A DNA stretch of 50,764 nt from a bacterium. Its GTDB lineage: Bacteria > Margulisbacteria > Marinamargulisbacteria > JABIPA01. Every line of letters begins with the position of its first letter. The first letter of the stretch is position 1. Of this stretch, positions 26,801-35,072 are shown in pieces. The translations under genes and the position numbers were made by a program. Location of the stretch: assembly GCA_018698675.1 (NCBI GenBank), contig JABIPA010000012.1, positions 1 through 50,764 of the forward strand. Reading direction: 5' to 3'. The notes below the pieces were generated by a model that had not been told where the DNA came from, ran no database searches, and worked only from the letters and a program-made list of their open reading frames with translations.

Positions 26801-29152
26801 CTATTTCTTCATTTTATGAAAAAACTGATGAAAAACACCTGGAATTTCTTTGTTCAAACGTTTTATATTAACAGCCTGTTCTTCCTCGGTAAATGTAGTC
26901 CCCACTATATAACTCATCATTTTAGACCTTGAATACGTTTCTGATGCTCGTCTTAATAACTCTTCGTTTAAATCATCTGGTTCCGAATGCGAAGCTCTTA
27001 ACAAAAACATGACATCTTCAGGGTCATTATAATTTCGAGAAAACAAAACAAAAATTGCTCTTTTTTCCAATTCGCAATACGTCGTTTCGTTCACGAATGT
27101 CACCACCTCTCTTAAATGGGTATTTTCTTGTTTTGCACACTTAAGTAAGACTAAATTTCTAAATGATTCATCAAATGAAAACGACTCAATTGCCTCAACT
27201 ATTCCAATTTGAGCTATCGATGTATCCAATATTCTTTTCAAGACATAGTTTAAACGATCCTCTTCATTTAAATCCGTTTCTTTTAATAATTCGTAAGTAT
27301 CGCTGAACCCAAAACTTGGCGAATCCCCCTCTTCGGGGTTCAATACGTCCGATAAAAACAATTGCTTCTCAGTTTGATTAACAAAAGACGATCTTAATAG
27401 AGAAATAGTTTCTTCACTATTGATTAGTCGTTGTGCGATAGTTCCTGTACCAAGTATTTTCTGAAAAATACAATCTCTTTTTACAGCTCTTGAATGACTA
27501 GTCGCATCTAATAATGCCAAAATATTAGATGCTCTAGTTTCAATTTGTATTTTCATTACAAAACATTCATTTTTAAATTCTTTTGAATATCTCAATGCCG
27601 AAATATAATGAATATAATCAGCCGTCGTTTCAGATTGATTTGCCCTATTGCTGATATAAGCATTAAAAAAAATGTCATCATAACTAGATTCCATCATAAT
27701 TTTTACGACATCTGAAGGAGATAAAAAAAGTTTAGATCTTTTCCAAAGCATTTGATTCCCATCAGAAGTCTCCAAATTAGTTATCAGGCTAAAAAAGTCT
27801 AATACTCTGTCAGAGTTATCTACATTCCAAAACATTTCCTTACACCGTTGAACTTTAATCGATTCAAGTAAAATTAGTGACGACGAAAGAACATGAAACT
27901 CCCTGCGATTTGTTCTACTGTGAGCCATTTTCTTAAAGATTCCATTTGTAACAGTATCTCTTGAAAAGCATTGCTTATCCAAAAATGGAAAAAACTCATC
28001 AAATGGAATATTTTCAATTGCCCACGCCATTAGTAAATGTTCTTTCACAGGATTAGACACTGACGCCTGAAATAAAAACCGTTTCACATTGCAAATTTTA
28101 TTTAACTTAACTAAAAACCGCTCAATTGTAAGATGAATGGTATACGGATTAGATAATGGAGATCTGCATTCTGGACAGCTATCTTTTATTTTTTTCCATT
28201 TGGATAATCCGTCTCTACTAAATACATGCCCACAAGTGGTAAGTGTAGAATTAGAAATGGTCATAGGCACTCCCATAATCGGACAATCACCATCTGTTTT
28301 ACTAAGCCTCGCGTGGTGAACTATATTTTTCAAAACCTTTTTTGAACGAAACAAGGATTGGATACAAGTTGCCATTTTTATGACTTTCTCAATTGAATTA
28401 TCTTCTATTAATTCTGGAGACGTTCGTACCCATTTCTTTTCTAAAAACGTTAATGTTGACGCATCCATAAACATAGTTGCGCTAGAATTATCCAACCATT
28501 TAATCCCATCTTTTTTAACTTCATTTGTATGTCTCTGATAATTGGAAATTAAAAATCGATTTTTTTCCCTTTCTGTTAATGAAGTAGCGTTTAAGCAAAA
28601 AAGAATATCTTCTTCGGAATTAAACATATCTTTACTTGCATGAGAAATTAGCTCGGTTTTTATCTTTCGAGAAGAATATCTCGCCTCTTTTAAATACGAA
28701 AAAAACTCAGGTCCATTTAAAAAAACGGACCACATTTTAAATAAGAGCTTTTTATCTTTCATATTAAATTCAGAACCATTTACGAGTCTAACCACTAGCG
28801 GAGCGTTTCTAAGTGGCCGAATTATATCTCTAAATGGGCCCAAATTTAATGAAGGCTCTTCTATTTTCATGGTTTCACAAGACGGGCAATGAGAGCTTTG
28901 TTTTAACCATTCTTGAATTCCATTTTTACTAAACACATGTCCGCATGGAGTTAATAAGGAATTTGCAATATCTATATCAGTACCTTCTAGAGGGCATATG
29001 TAACTTTTTGAATTTAGGGCTAGATGGTGAACAATATTTTTTATTGCATTCTTGGAACGAAAATTAGCTTGAATTCTCGTTGCACATACAAACGAAACAT
29101 CATTCGTTTTCGAATACTCGTTATTTTTTTTTACCGAAACTATTTTTTTCAA
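26801..29152 (-). CDS. Duplicated IQ-like / RING-U-box-like finger protein
   Basis: A 783-residue protein with no signal peptide. Two copies of one module are visible. Copy 1 (24-92) is an IQ-like helix (ATRIQANFRSKNAIKN) then a finger with Cys53, CGH at 70-72 and CPSC at 89-92. Copy 2 (261-333) is ATCIQSLFRSKKVLKN then Cys290, CGH 307-309 and CPEC 326-329. The pattern CPxxG...CGHVFS..G(I/L)..W...CPxC is that of RING/U-box/SP-RING folds keeping one zinc site, a eukaryotic ubiquitin- or SUMO-ligase fold. The rest (about 340-783) is helical and repeat-like. The only in-frame start is TTG at 29152 (TAA lies six codons upstream), with no clear SD. Probably an effector or adaptor; ligase activity is unproven. 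Confidence 0.65.
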   Translation of the reverse strand: MKKIVSVKKNNEYSKTNDVSFVCATRIQANFRSKNAIKNIVHHLALNSKSYICPLEGTDIDIANSLLTPCGHVFSKNGIQEWLKQSSHCPSCETMKIEEPSLNLGPFRDIIRPLRNAPLVVRLVNGSEFNMKDKKLLFKMWSVFLNGPEFFSYLKEARYSSRKIKTELISHASKDMFNSEEDILFCLNATSLTEREKNRFLISNYQRHTNEVKKDGIKWLDNSSATMFMDASTLTFLEKKWVRTSPELIEDNSIEKVIKMATCIQSLFRSKKVLKNIVHHARLSKTDGDCPIMGVPMTISNSTLTTCGHVFSRDGLSKWKKIKDSCPECRSPLSNPYTIHLTIERFLVKLNKICNVKRFLFQASVSNPVKEHLLMAWAIENIPFDEFFPFLDKQCFSRDTVTNGIFKKMAHSRTNRREFHVLSSSLILLESIKVQRCKEMFWNVDNSDRVLDFFSLITNLETSDGNQMLWKRSKLFLSPSDVVKIMMESSYDDIFFNAYISNRANQSETTADYIHYISALRYSKEFKNECFVMKIQIETRASNILALLDATSHSRAVKRDCIFQKILGTGTIAQRLINSEETISLLRSSFVNQTEKQLFLSDVLNPEEGDSPSFGFSDTYELLKETDLNEEDRLNYVLKRILDTSIAQIGIVEAIESFSFDESFRNLVLLKCAKQENTHLREVVTFVNETTYCELEKRAIFVLFSRNYNDPEDVMFLLRASHSEPDDLNEELLRRASETYSRSKMMSYIVGTTFTEEEQAVNIKRLNKEIPGVFHQFFHKMKK

Positions 29153-29304
29153 AACGTATACCCAATATTAATATTATGAATGCCTTAATATCTTATCGTA
29201 ATAATTAACAAAAAATTGCAAGAAATTTACAAAATACTCGAATAATTCAGGAAAAAGTTTTAACTAAATAAAAAGCCTATATTTTTAAACTCGTATTACA
29301 AAAA

Positions 29305-29356
29305 CGAAAATCCCAAAACACGACAATTAATCATCAATATTTTGGGAAAAATTTCG
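29305..29356 (-). terminator. Terminator after the three-repeat gene
   Basis: TCCCAAAA (29311-29318) pairs with TTTTGGGA (29340-29347), extended by CGAAA/TTTCG across a small bulge. On the minus strand the stem is followed by TTTTTG. It stands 30 bases beyond the last in-frame stop at 29386, so the fragment after the internal TGA is still within the transcript. Confidence 0.6.
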
Positions 29357-29385
29357 TTAAATCAGATAAAATTTAGATAACTCTC

Positions 29386-30951
29386 TTATGAACCAAACGA
29401 GATATTTCTAAATGGAGTCGTTAGTTTCATTCCAATAGAAGCATCGTCTATCAAATTTGCTGCTCTTAAAATGTCTTTCGTTTCTTTTACATATCTAATT
29501 CCATCTTCAGAAAGATACGATTTGTAACTTGCAGCCGTTTTCCTAACAATTTTGGTAACTTGATCCTTTATTTTAAGTTGTTGAGTCGCCGTGCATTGCT
29601 TCAACCTATAAGCGTTATCCTCAAGAAGTGGGGAAAGTCAGAACTTAATATACGCCATACGAATATCCTTAGGAGTGTCTCTTGATAGACATTTCTCAAG
29701 GGAATTCAACGCTCGTTCAGTGGTCGTTGCTGCAACTTGACCAAACTTTATTTCACTAGTATTTAAATGAGAAAATTCGTATTTACAGTTATGAACGGAT
29801 CGTGGCATATCCATTGAATCATAAGAATTATCTACTTTCTCGTTTGATCCTAAAATTGCTATCGACGCCCTCCTCGTTGCACTCACTGCTTGTTTAAGAA
29901 ACGCTTTTTCGTCTAGAAGACCCAATCCTCTTAACATTGTTTTTGTTTCTTTTATAGAGTCTATAACAGACTCACTCAGACCTAATGTCATATAGTCTTT
30001 AGTTAAATCATCTACAAATACAGAAACGGCATTTTTAAAGGTTTTCATTTGTTCCTTTGATATTGCCTCTAGTTTTTCCGTATTTCTAATAAGCGGAGTA
30101 AAAACATACCAAAGCATTTTGATATTTTCTGCACTAGATTGTGTCTTAGTTGATTCAGAATCATTATCTTCGCCCTCATTCGAAACGATATGTGATGAAC
30201 GTCCTGACATCCACTGAGTTACATTTTTTATTACATCATCTATGTGTCCCGCTGAAGAATCGGGCGACAAAGAACTGACCATCTCTTGAACAAAAGAATC
30301 ACTTTCAGTCACTTCATTTTGAGTATAATAAGTTTCCGGAATTGGACCTTCTTCAATTTCCAAAGACGCGCTATTAAATGATATTACTGATGATGCGCGT
30401 CTAGCAAAAGAAAAGGCCTCTTTTCTAATATCTTTATCTGGTAGAAGGTTCAATGCCCTTAACATTGCTTTTGTTTTTTTGATATCTGATATTTCTTGTT
30501 CAGTGCACAAACTCTTATAATCTTTTTCGAGTTCACATACAGATAGTTCAATTTGTCTTTTAATTTCTACTACCTGCCTATTTGTAAATCGTGCCTCAAA
30601 ACAATTACTTCCATCGTTTCCAATTAAAAGAGGTTCAAATACAAAATATAATAAATTAATTTTATTTGCAGGTTTTCCAGACGTTCCCTCTGTTTCTGAT
30701 AGATTCCCAATCCATGTTAAAAATTTTCCATAAAACTCGTCAGCAAAAATATTATTTTTCAAAAGAGAAATATTAGTATCATGCAAATTAATTTCATTGA
30801 TTGAAATTTGTTCATGGGTATATGGAGAATTAGAATCATATTTTCTTTGGTTCAAGCAAAACTCCGAACCAATTTTCACTAATCTACCTCTGTCTACGTC
30901 TTGATTAAACCTGTTCGCACCCTCGAATGATGTCATTGCTACCGCATCCAT
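29386..30951 (-). pseudogene. Three-repeat protein interrupted by an in-frame TGA
   Basis: One reading frame of 522 codons with a TGA at 29638-29640. The first part (30951-29638) encodes 437 residues; the frame then continues without another stop to 29386. A repeat of about 95 residues occurs at 98-195, 278-370 and again from about 430 across the TGA. Its consensus is (Y/F)VFxPL(L/I), then KDYxSL, then (I/V)KxTKxMLRALxLLxDK. Aligned on PLL, the third copy (KF-TGA-LSPLL) needs no gap, so the TGA replaces one hydrophobic residue. This indicates nonsense mutation, readthrough, or a sequencing error. The AAGGACG site before ATG 30951 supports the start. No known family recognised; no signal peptide. 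Confidence 0.7.
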
Positions 30952-31170
30952 AATTCACGTCCTTAATTTTTATTATATAGTTAATTATCGATAATTTATT
31001 TTAAAAATTTCAATTTAAAAAAAACATTTTGCGTATTTAGTTCGTTATTCGATATAAAAACAAACAACCCGAATATTATTCAAAAAAAACCCCCAAAAAC
31101 CCCATTAAAATTCACAAACAAACAAAGTAAGTGTAACGACACGGTCAGAATAAATAACAACCGAAACAGG

Positions 31171-31283
31171 AATTCGCATCAAAAATCATAAAGATTGGAA
31201 AAATTAAGAAGGAAGTTTATATTAGGCGGAAGCATAAATGACCGCAGTAATTATTTCAATATTTGTGATTTTTGATGCGAATT
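31171..31283. repeat. 113-bp palindromic element beside tRNA-Cys
   Basis: AATTCGCATCAAAAATCA (31171-31188) is exactly inverted at 31266-31283. Pairing extends inward to 27 bases with two non-identical positions. The interior carries a second small stem (GCGG/CCGC with ATTA/TAAT). It starts three bases beyond the 3' end of tRNA-Cys. Part of the left arm and its inner flank resembles the element at 16077-16183 (TCAAAAAyCnTAA...TTGGAA). It could be a MITE-like repeat or a tRNA 3' processing/termination structure. The rest of 30952-31170 shows no gene. Confidence 0.75.
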
Positions 31284-31286
31284 TGG

Positions 31287-31357
31287 AGGCGGCACCCAGA
31301 GTCGAACTGGGGATCAGGGTTTTGCAAACCCGTGCCTTACCACTTGGCCATGCCGCC
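31287..31357 (-). tRNA. tRNA-Cys (GCA)
   Basis: A 71-base cloverleaf on the minus strand. The acceptor stem is GGCGGCA/TGCCGCC with discriminator U. The D-arm contains AAGTGGTAAGGC, the anticodon loop TTTGCAAA gives GCA for cysteine, and the T-arm has GGTTCGACTC. CCA is not encoded. It is the only tRNA in the window and borders the accessory block on its high-coordinate side. Confidence 0.95.
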
Positions 31358-31546
31358 TAAATTAATCTGATACAACCTACTTTTGTAAGGTAAAATAGGT
31401 AGGCAAAATTTTAAGATATATCGCTTGTTTATGCAATAGCCGAAGAACAATATTACCAATCATAACTAATCAGTTTATCTAATTAAATTTAAAGCAAACC
31501 GATTAATCATTCTTATTCCCCACAATTTAAGTTAAACTTACGGTCA

Positions 31547-32587
31547 ATGTCGAAAAAAAAACAAATATCATGGCTTCACCTTCTTTTGGCGCTTCTTATA
31601 TTGAGTCAATGTTTTTTACTCTATTTCAACGCCTCTTCACAAATATATTTTTATACAAGTATAACTACCGCATTAATATGTTTCGGAATCCTATTTTTAA
31701 ATGACAAAAAAAGCCCTTTAATCATAACTAAAACTGACGCTACAAATAATACAACCGACCTCTCTCAAAACGATGCTCAATTTTCTACATTATTGGAAGA
31801 GCATAATAATGAACTTGAAATGGCAAAACGTGTTCAACAAGGTTTATTAAGCGTTTACAATACTGACATAGAGGGTGTTTCAATTTCCAAAAAGTGTCTT
31901 CCTGCAAGTAGTGTTAGTGGGGACTTTTATTCATTTTTTATTTCGGGAACGACAGGATCAACGTCTAAATCAAGTATTCCAGGTGTCATGCAATACCAAG
32001 AAAAATCTGACCGCATTTTAGGAGTTGTTATAGGCGATGTAGCTGGGCACGGAATGTCTTCTGCTTTAGTTATGGCTTTAGCTTCAGGGATTTTAAATGA
32101 AGTAAGCAAGACCACTTCAAAACCGTCCGATGTGTTACAACTGGCAAATCAAAATTTGGTTACCTACATCAAAAACTCACATATCCGATATGTGACATCT
32201 TTTTACGCTAGTATCAACCTTGATACAAAATTATTAACTTACTCAAAAGCTGGACACCCAGCCGCCTATATCATTCGAAACGAACAAATTATAGAACTTG
32301 AAACAGGTGGCATATTTTTAGGAATGTATGAAGATGAGGAATACGAACAAAGCAACCTACAACTAGAACCAAAAGATCGACTCTTTTTATATACAGACGG
32401 CCTTTTAGAAACTAAAAATAAAACAGAGGAACTTTATGGTATCGAACGTCTCCATCAAATTTCAATCGAAACGAAACAACTTCCCGTTAAAGAAGCGGAA
32501 ACATCAATTTATAAAAGTGTTCAATCCTTTGGTGCAACAGACGAAATTGCTGACGACCAAACATTAATTATAGTGGAGATAGACTAA
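31547..32587 (+). CDS. Membrane PP2C/SpoIIE-type serine phosphatase
   Basis: A 346-residue protein. Two N-terminal membrane helices (about 9-27 and 33-51) are followed by a short linker and a SpoIIE/RsbU phosphatase domain (about 88-345). LEMAKRVQQGLLS leads in. Metal-binding aspartates are in SGDFY (126), GDVAGHGMSSALVM (164) and the later YTDGLLETKN. Such enzymes dephosphorylate anti-sigma antagonist (STAS) proteins in partner-switching pathways or control other Ser-phosphoproteins. No STAS or HPK-type kinase gene is next to it; the following gene is an FdhD homologue two bases downstream, an unusual pairing. Confidence 0.87.
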   Translation: MSKKKQISWLHLLLALLILSQCFLLYFNASSQIYFYTSITTALICFGILFLNDKKSPLIITKTDATNNTTDLSQNDAQFSTLLEEHNNELEMAKRVQQGLLSVYNTDIEGVSISKKCLPASSVSGDFYSFFISGTTGSTSKSSIPGVMQYQEKSDRILGVVIGDVAGHGMSSALVMALASGILNEVSKTTSKPSDVLQLANQNLVTYIKNSHIRYVTSFYASINLDTKLLTYSKAGHPAAYIIRNEQIIELETGGIFLGMYEDEEYEQSNLQLEPKDRLFLYTDGLLETKNKTEELYGIERLHQISIETKQLPVKEAETSIYKSVQSFGATDEIADDQTLIIVEID

Positions 32588-32589
32588 GC

Positions 32590-33339
32590 ATGTGGGTAAC
32601 TAAACTTGACGTTCAACGCGTTCAAAATTTCGACAAAATAAAAAAATTTTCTGATTGTCTTTGTTCAGAAACAAAAATAGGATTATCGTTTAATGGTAAT
32701 TATATACGAACTCTTTATACGACGGGAGCTAAGCAAAAAGAACTTTGTGTCGGGTACTTATTGTATGAAGGTCTTATTGAAAAAGATACTGCGTTAAAAA
32801 TAGGTGACTTCTCTCCAGACTATACTCTCAACATAGATGCTCCAAAATCAAATGATGATCTTTCAGCCACTCTAGATAGCCTAGAAAAAAAGACATCTGT
32901 TAAACCTGAAGAAAAAAAGGATTTTATTATCACGAGAAGTCAGGTTTTTCTATTAACGGCATTCTTCCAAGAAAAAGCAATGTTATTTAAGCAAACTGCT
33001 ATCACGGAAAGTGCTGCAATCGCTGACACCGACTCAATTCTTGCCTTTGGAGAAGATTTAAGTGGAGAACAAGCCGTATGCAAAGCATTAGGTATTTGGA
33101 GAGGTCTAAAAGTAGACAAAACCCTTTGTTCTACCCCAATTCTAATCTCATCCGCTAAGCTTTCTATTGATTTGGTTATGAAAGGATATCGACTAGGAAT
33201 TTCTCGATTTATTTCGCGAGTTGCTCCAACATTAGCGGCCTACGAATTTGCAATCGCAAACAATATTTCCTTAATAGGATTTTCTAGAAACAAAAAATTT
33301 ACGGTTTATACAAACCCAGGAAAAGAAGTTCGCCTTTAG
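32590..33339 (+). CDS. FdhD-like protein lacking the sulfurtransferase cysteines
   Basis: A 249-residue homologue of FdhD, the sulfurtransferase that activates molybdenum formate dehydrogenases. Similarity is seen in ELCVGYLLYEGLI (family: ELAxGFLxxEGI), the GEDLSGEQAVCKALG block (family: EDVGRHNAxDK), LISSAKLSIDLVMK (SGRxSxExVxK) and SRVAPTLAAYEFA...LIGFSR. The loop that should hold the catalytic CxxC is absent, and the TGGxH block is replaced (TAITESAAIAD). It therefore probably has a non-catalytic or new role. It starts two bases after the phosphatase gene, so both are expected on one transcript. No formate dehydrogenase is in the window. Confidence 0.65.
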   Translation: MWVTKLDVQRVQNFDKIKKFSDCLCSETKIGLSFNGNYIRTLYTTGAKQKELCVGYLLYEGLIEKDTALKIGDFSPDYTLNIDAPKSNDDLSATLDSLEKKTSVKPEEKKDFIITRSQVFLLTAFFQEKAMLFKQTAITESAAIADTDSILAFGEDLSGEQAVCKALGIWRGLKVDKTLCSTPILISSAKLSIDLVMKGYRLGISRFISRVAPTLAAYEFAIANNISLIGFSRNKKFTVYTNPGKEVRL

Positions 33340-33382
33340 AGAACTAAATCATGTTAGATTTCGTTTAGTTACTTAAGAAATT

Positions 33383-33925
33383 TCAGGGAATTAAAACAAA
33401 ACCTTTAGAAGCCTTGTCTCTTGTTTTAGAATGCTTAACTATGAAAAATGGTACAAATAGGAGGCATGAAAAAAATATCGTGCTATTCATTGACACTTTC
33501 AAAAAGGGAAGTCCCGCAATATATGACATATATAAACCCAGAACTGTTTTTGAATACATAGAGGTTACGGCCCAAACTCCAAAATTTGTCACTCCATAAA
33601 ATATCAGTGGACTAATCAGAGTCGTCATACTAATCGATGATATTTTCTGACTCTTACAAAGGAAGATACTTAATGCCCCAATTATAATAATCGCTCCATA
33701 AACAAAAACCATTGAAGGGTGCCATCCTAAGGCAATATCACTTATGCCCATCGCAATTAAAGGCATTAGTAATGCCCATTTTTTATCCTCTACACTAACT
33801 GCACAAAAGATTGTCATTGCTAGTAGAGGCGTAAAATTAGGTGGATGGGGAATTAATCGGGCTAAAACGACGGCCAACGTTAAAAACAGACCAAATAAAA
33901 TTCGTTTTATTAATTTAGTATTCAT
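33383..33925 (-). CDS. Integral membrane protein, DUF6580-like
   Basis: About 180 residues with five to six hydrophobic helices. The segment RLIPHPPNFTPLLAMTIF near the N-terminus and the following MPLIAMGISDIALGWH fit the small uncharacterised family DUF6580, where PHPPNFTP-like sequence is conserved. The fold suggests an ECF-type transporter S component-like membrane domain, but no substrate is known. The frame extends to a TTG at 33934; the ATG at 33925 is preferred, without a clear SD. Convergent with the FdhD-like gene. Confidence 0.65.
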   Translation of the reverse strand: MNTKLIKRILFGLFLTLAVVLARLIPHPPNFTPLLAMTIFCAVSVEDKKWALLMPLIAMGISDIALGWHPSMVFVYGAIIIIGALSIFLCKSQKISSISMTTLISPLIFYGVTNFGVWAVTSMYSKTVLGLYMSYIAGLPFLKVSMNSTIFFSCLLFVPFFIVKHSKTRDKASKGFVLIP

Positions 33926-34060
33926 CGCAGACAAGTGTACTAAATGTCATTTTTAAGAGCAACTAAATATAGCATGATAGGTACAAAAACAGATTCTATT
34001 CTCACAAATATAAAAAAAGCTCTCTTGAGATACATTCAACTAACACGTAGACTTTTCTAT

Positions 34061-35044
34061 ATGAGAATTTCTCCCATTTCACTTCATTCTTTACAATCAA
34101 CGTCGCTGTCCCAATCATCGACTACATCTAAACCTCATAAATCAAGAAAAAAGGTTGTCTCAGAAGTAGATAGAAATAATGAAATTTCTAGTTTTGGAAA
34201 TGAAACATCTGGAGTCATACTTTTTGACGACCCTAAGTTTCTTGAAGAAGACCCCTATTCCTCAGAGGCGCTATGGAATAAAGATCATGAAACGATCGAA
34301 TTTTCGCAAGAAGCTGTTTTCAAAAACGAACTCAAACTATCTCTTCAAGCCCACCAATCCTTGTTGGATGTTATGAGCACAAATGCTAAAAAAGTATCAC
34401 TAACTCCAATACTTTCATTGCAACATCTAACGCTTCCTGAAGCTCTTCTATTTTTTAATATTATTCATGACAAGTTTCCAAAAGAGAACTGTATTCTTAA
34501 ATGGAACTACAATTCAAAGGATTCAAAAAAAAGAATTCTAAACTTTCCATTCTATTTAAAAAGAAACAAAAAATTTGTTGCCTACCGACAAATCCTTCAC
34601 CATGCTGGTCAACTAAAATCTAAAATAATAGAAAAACACAAACAAGTGGGCGTCGCCAAATATATTCTTAGGAATAAAAAACTGGAAGAAGTAGAAGGTC
34701 TTTACAAAAACAGTAAGATATTGCTCGACCCAATATGGGTTCAGTCCAAAAAAATCGTAAACGAAAAAATAAAGTTAGGAACCATAGCAACAGACCTCAT
34801 TCCAGATCAACAACAAAAACAAGGATTTGTTCATAAAAAAGACCCTCTCCAAATTTCCGTATCAAAAATAGCTACATCCAAAATAGACAAAAATATTTTC
34901 GTTACATTTAAAAAAGTAAAAATAGGAAAATATTGTCTAAACACTAAGTTAACTTTTTCAAAATATTGCTTAATGCCTATCTCTGGAGTCATTGAAATTT
35001 TGTATAACGATTGTGAAAAAGCTAATCAACCTTCAATCTTTTAG
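34061..35044 (+). CDS. Hypothetical protein
   Basis: About 327 residues, family not recognised. The N-terminus is Ser/Thr-rich and basic (SLSQSSTTSKPHKSRKK). The centre contains acidic stretches (about 50-75), then a likely helical region, and the C-terminal half is Lys-rich with beta-type segments (KIDKNIFVTFKKVKIGKYCL). No signal peptide in this reading. The frame is open from ATG 33944, which would give 366 residues. I prefer ATG 34061 because the longer form would leave under 20 bases between divergent starts. It is followed 28 bases later by another unknown gene and then the SPL-like enzyme, possibly one operon. Confidence 0.5.
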   Translation: MRISPISLHSLQSTSLSQSSTTSKPHKSRKKVVSEVDRNNEISSFGNETSGVILFDDPKFLEEDPYSSEALWNKDHETIEFSQEAVFKNELKLSLQAHQSLLDVMSTNAKKVSLTPILSLQHLTLPEALLFFNIIHDKFPKENCILKWNYNSKDSKKRILNFPFYLKRNKKFVAYRQILHHAGQLKSKIIEKHKQVGVAKYILRNKKLEEVEGLYKNSKILLDPIWVQSKKIVNEKIKLGTIATDLIPDQQQKQGFVHKKDPLQISVSKIATSKIDKNIFVTFKKVKIGKYCLNTKLTFSKYCLMPISGVIEILYNDCEKANQPSIF

Positions 35045-35072
35045 CTTTTAAAGCTATTATTCTTTCTTAATT

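Noticed and set aside
29386-30951. Genome-wide TGA to Trp recoding as explanation of the internal TGA
   Set aside because: TGA ends korA, the M20 peptidase, tlyA, miaB and mtaB in ATGA overlaps, so it functions as stop in this genome.
31022-31140. Low-complexity run with CCCCC and repeated AAAAC
   Set aside because: No regular unit and no spacer pattern; not a CRISPR array or a defined repeat.
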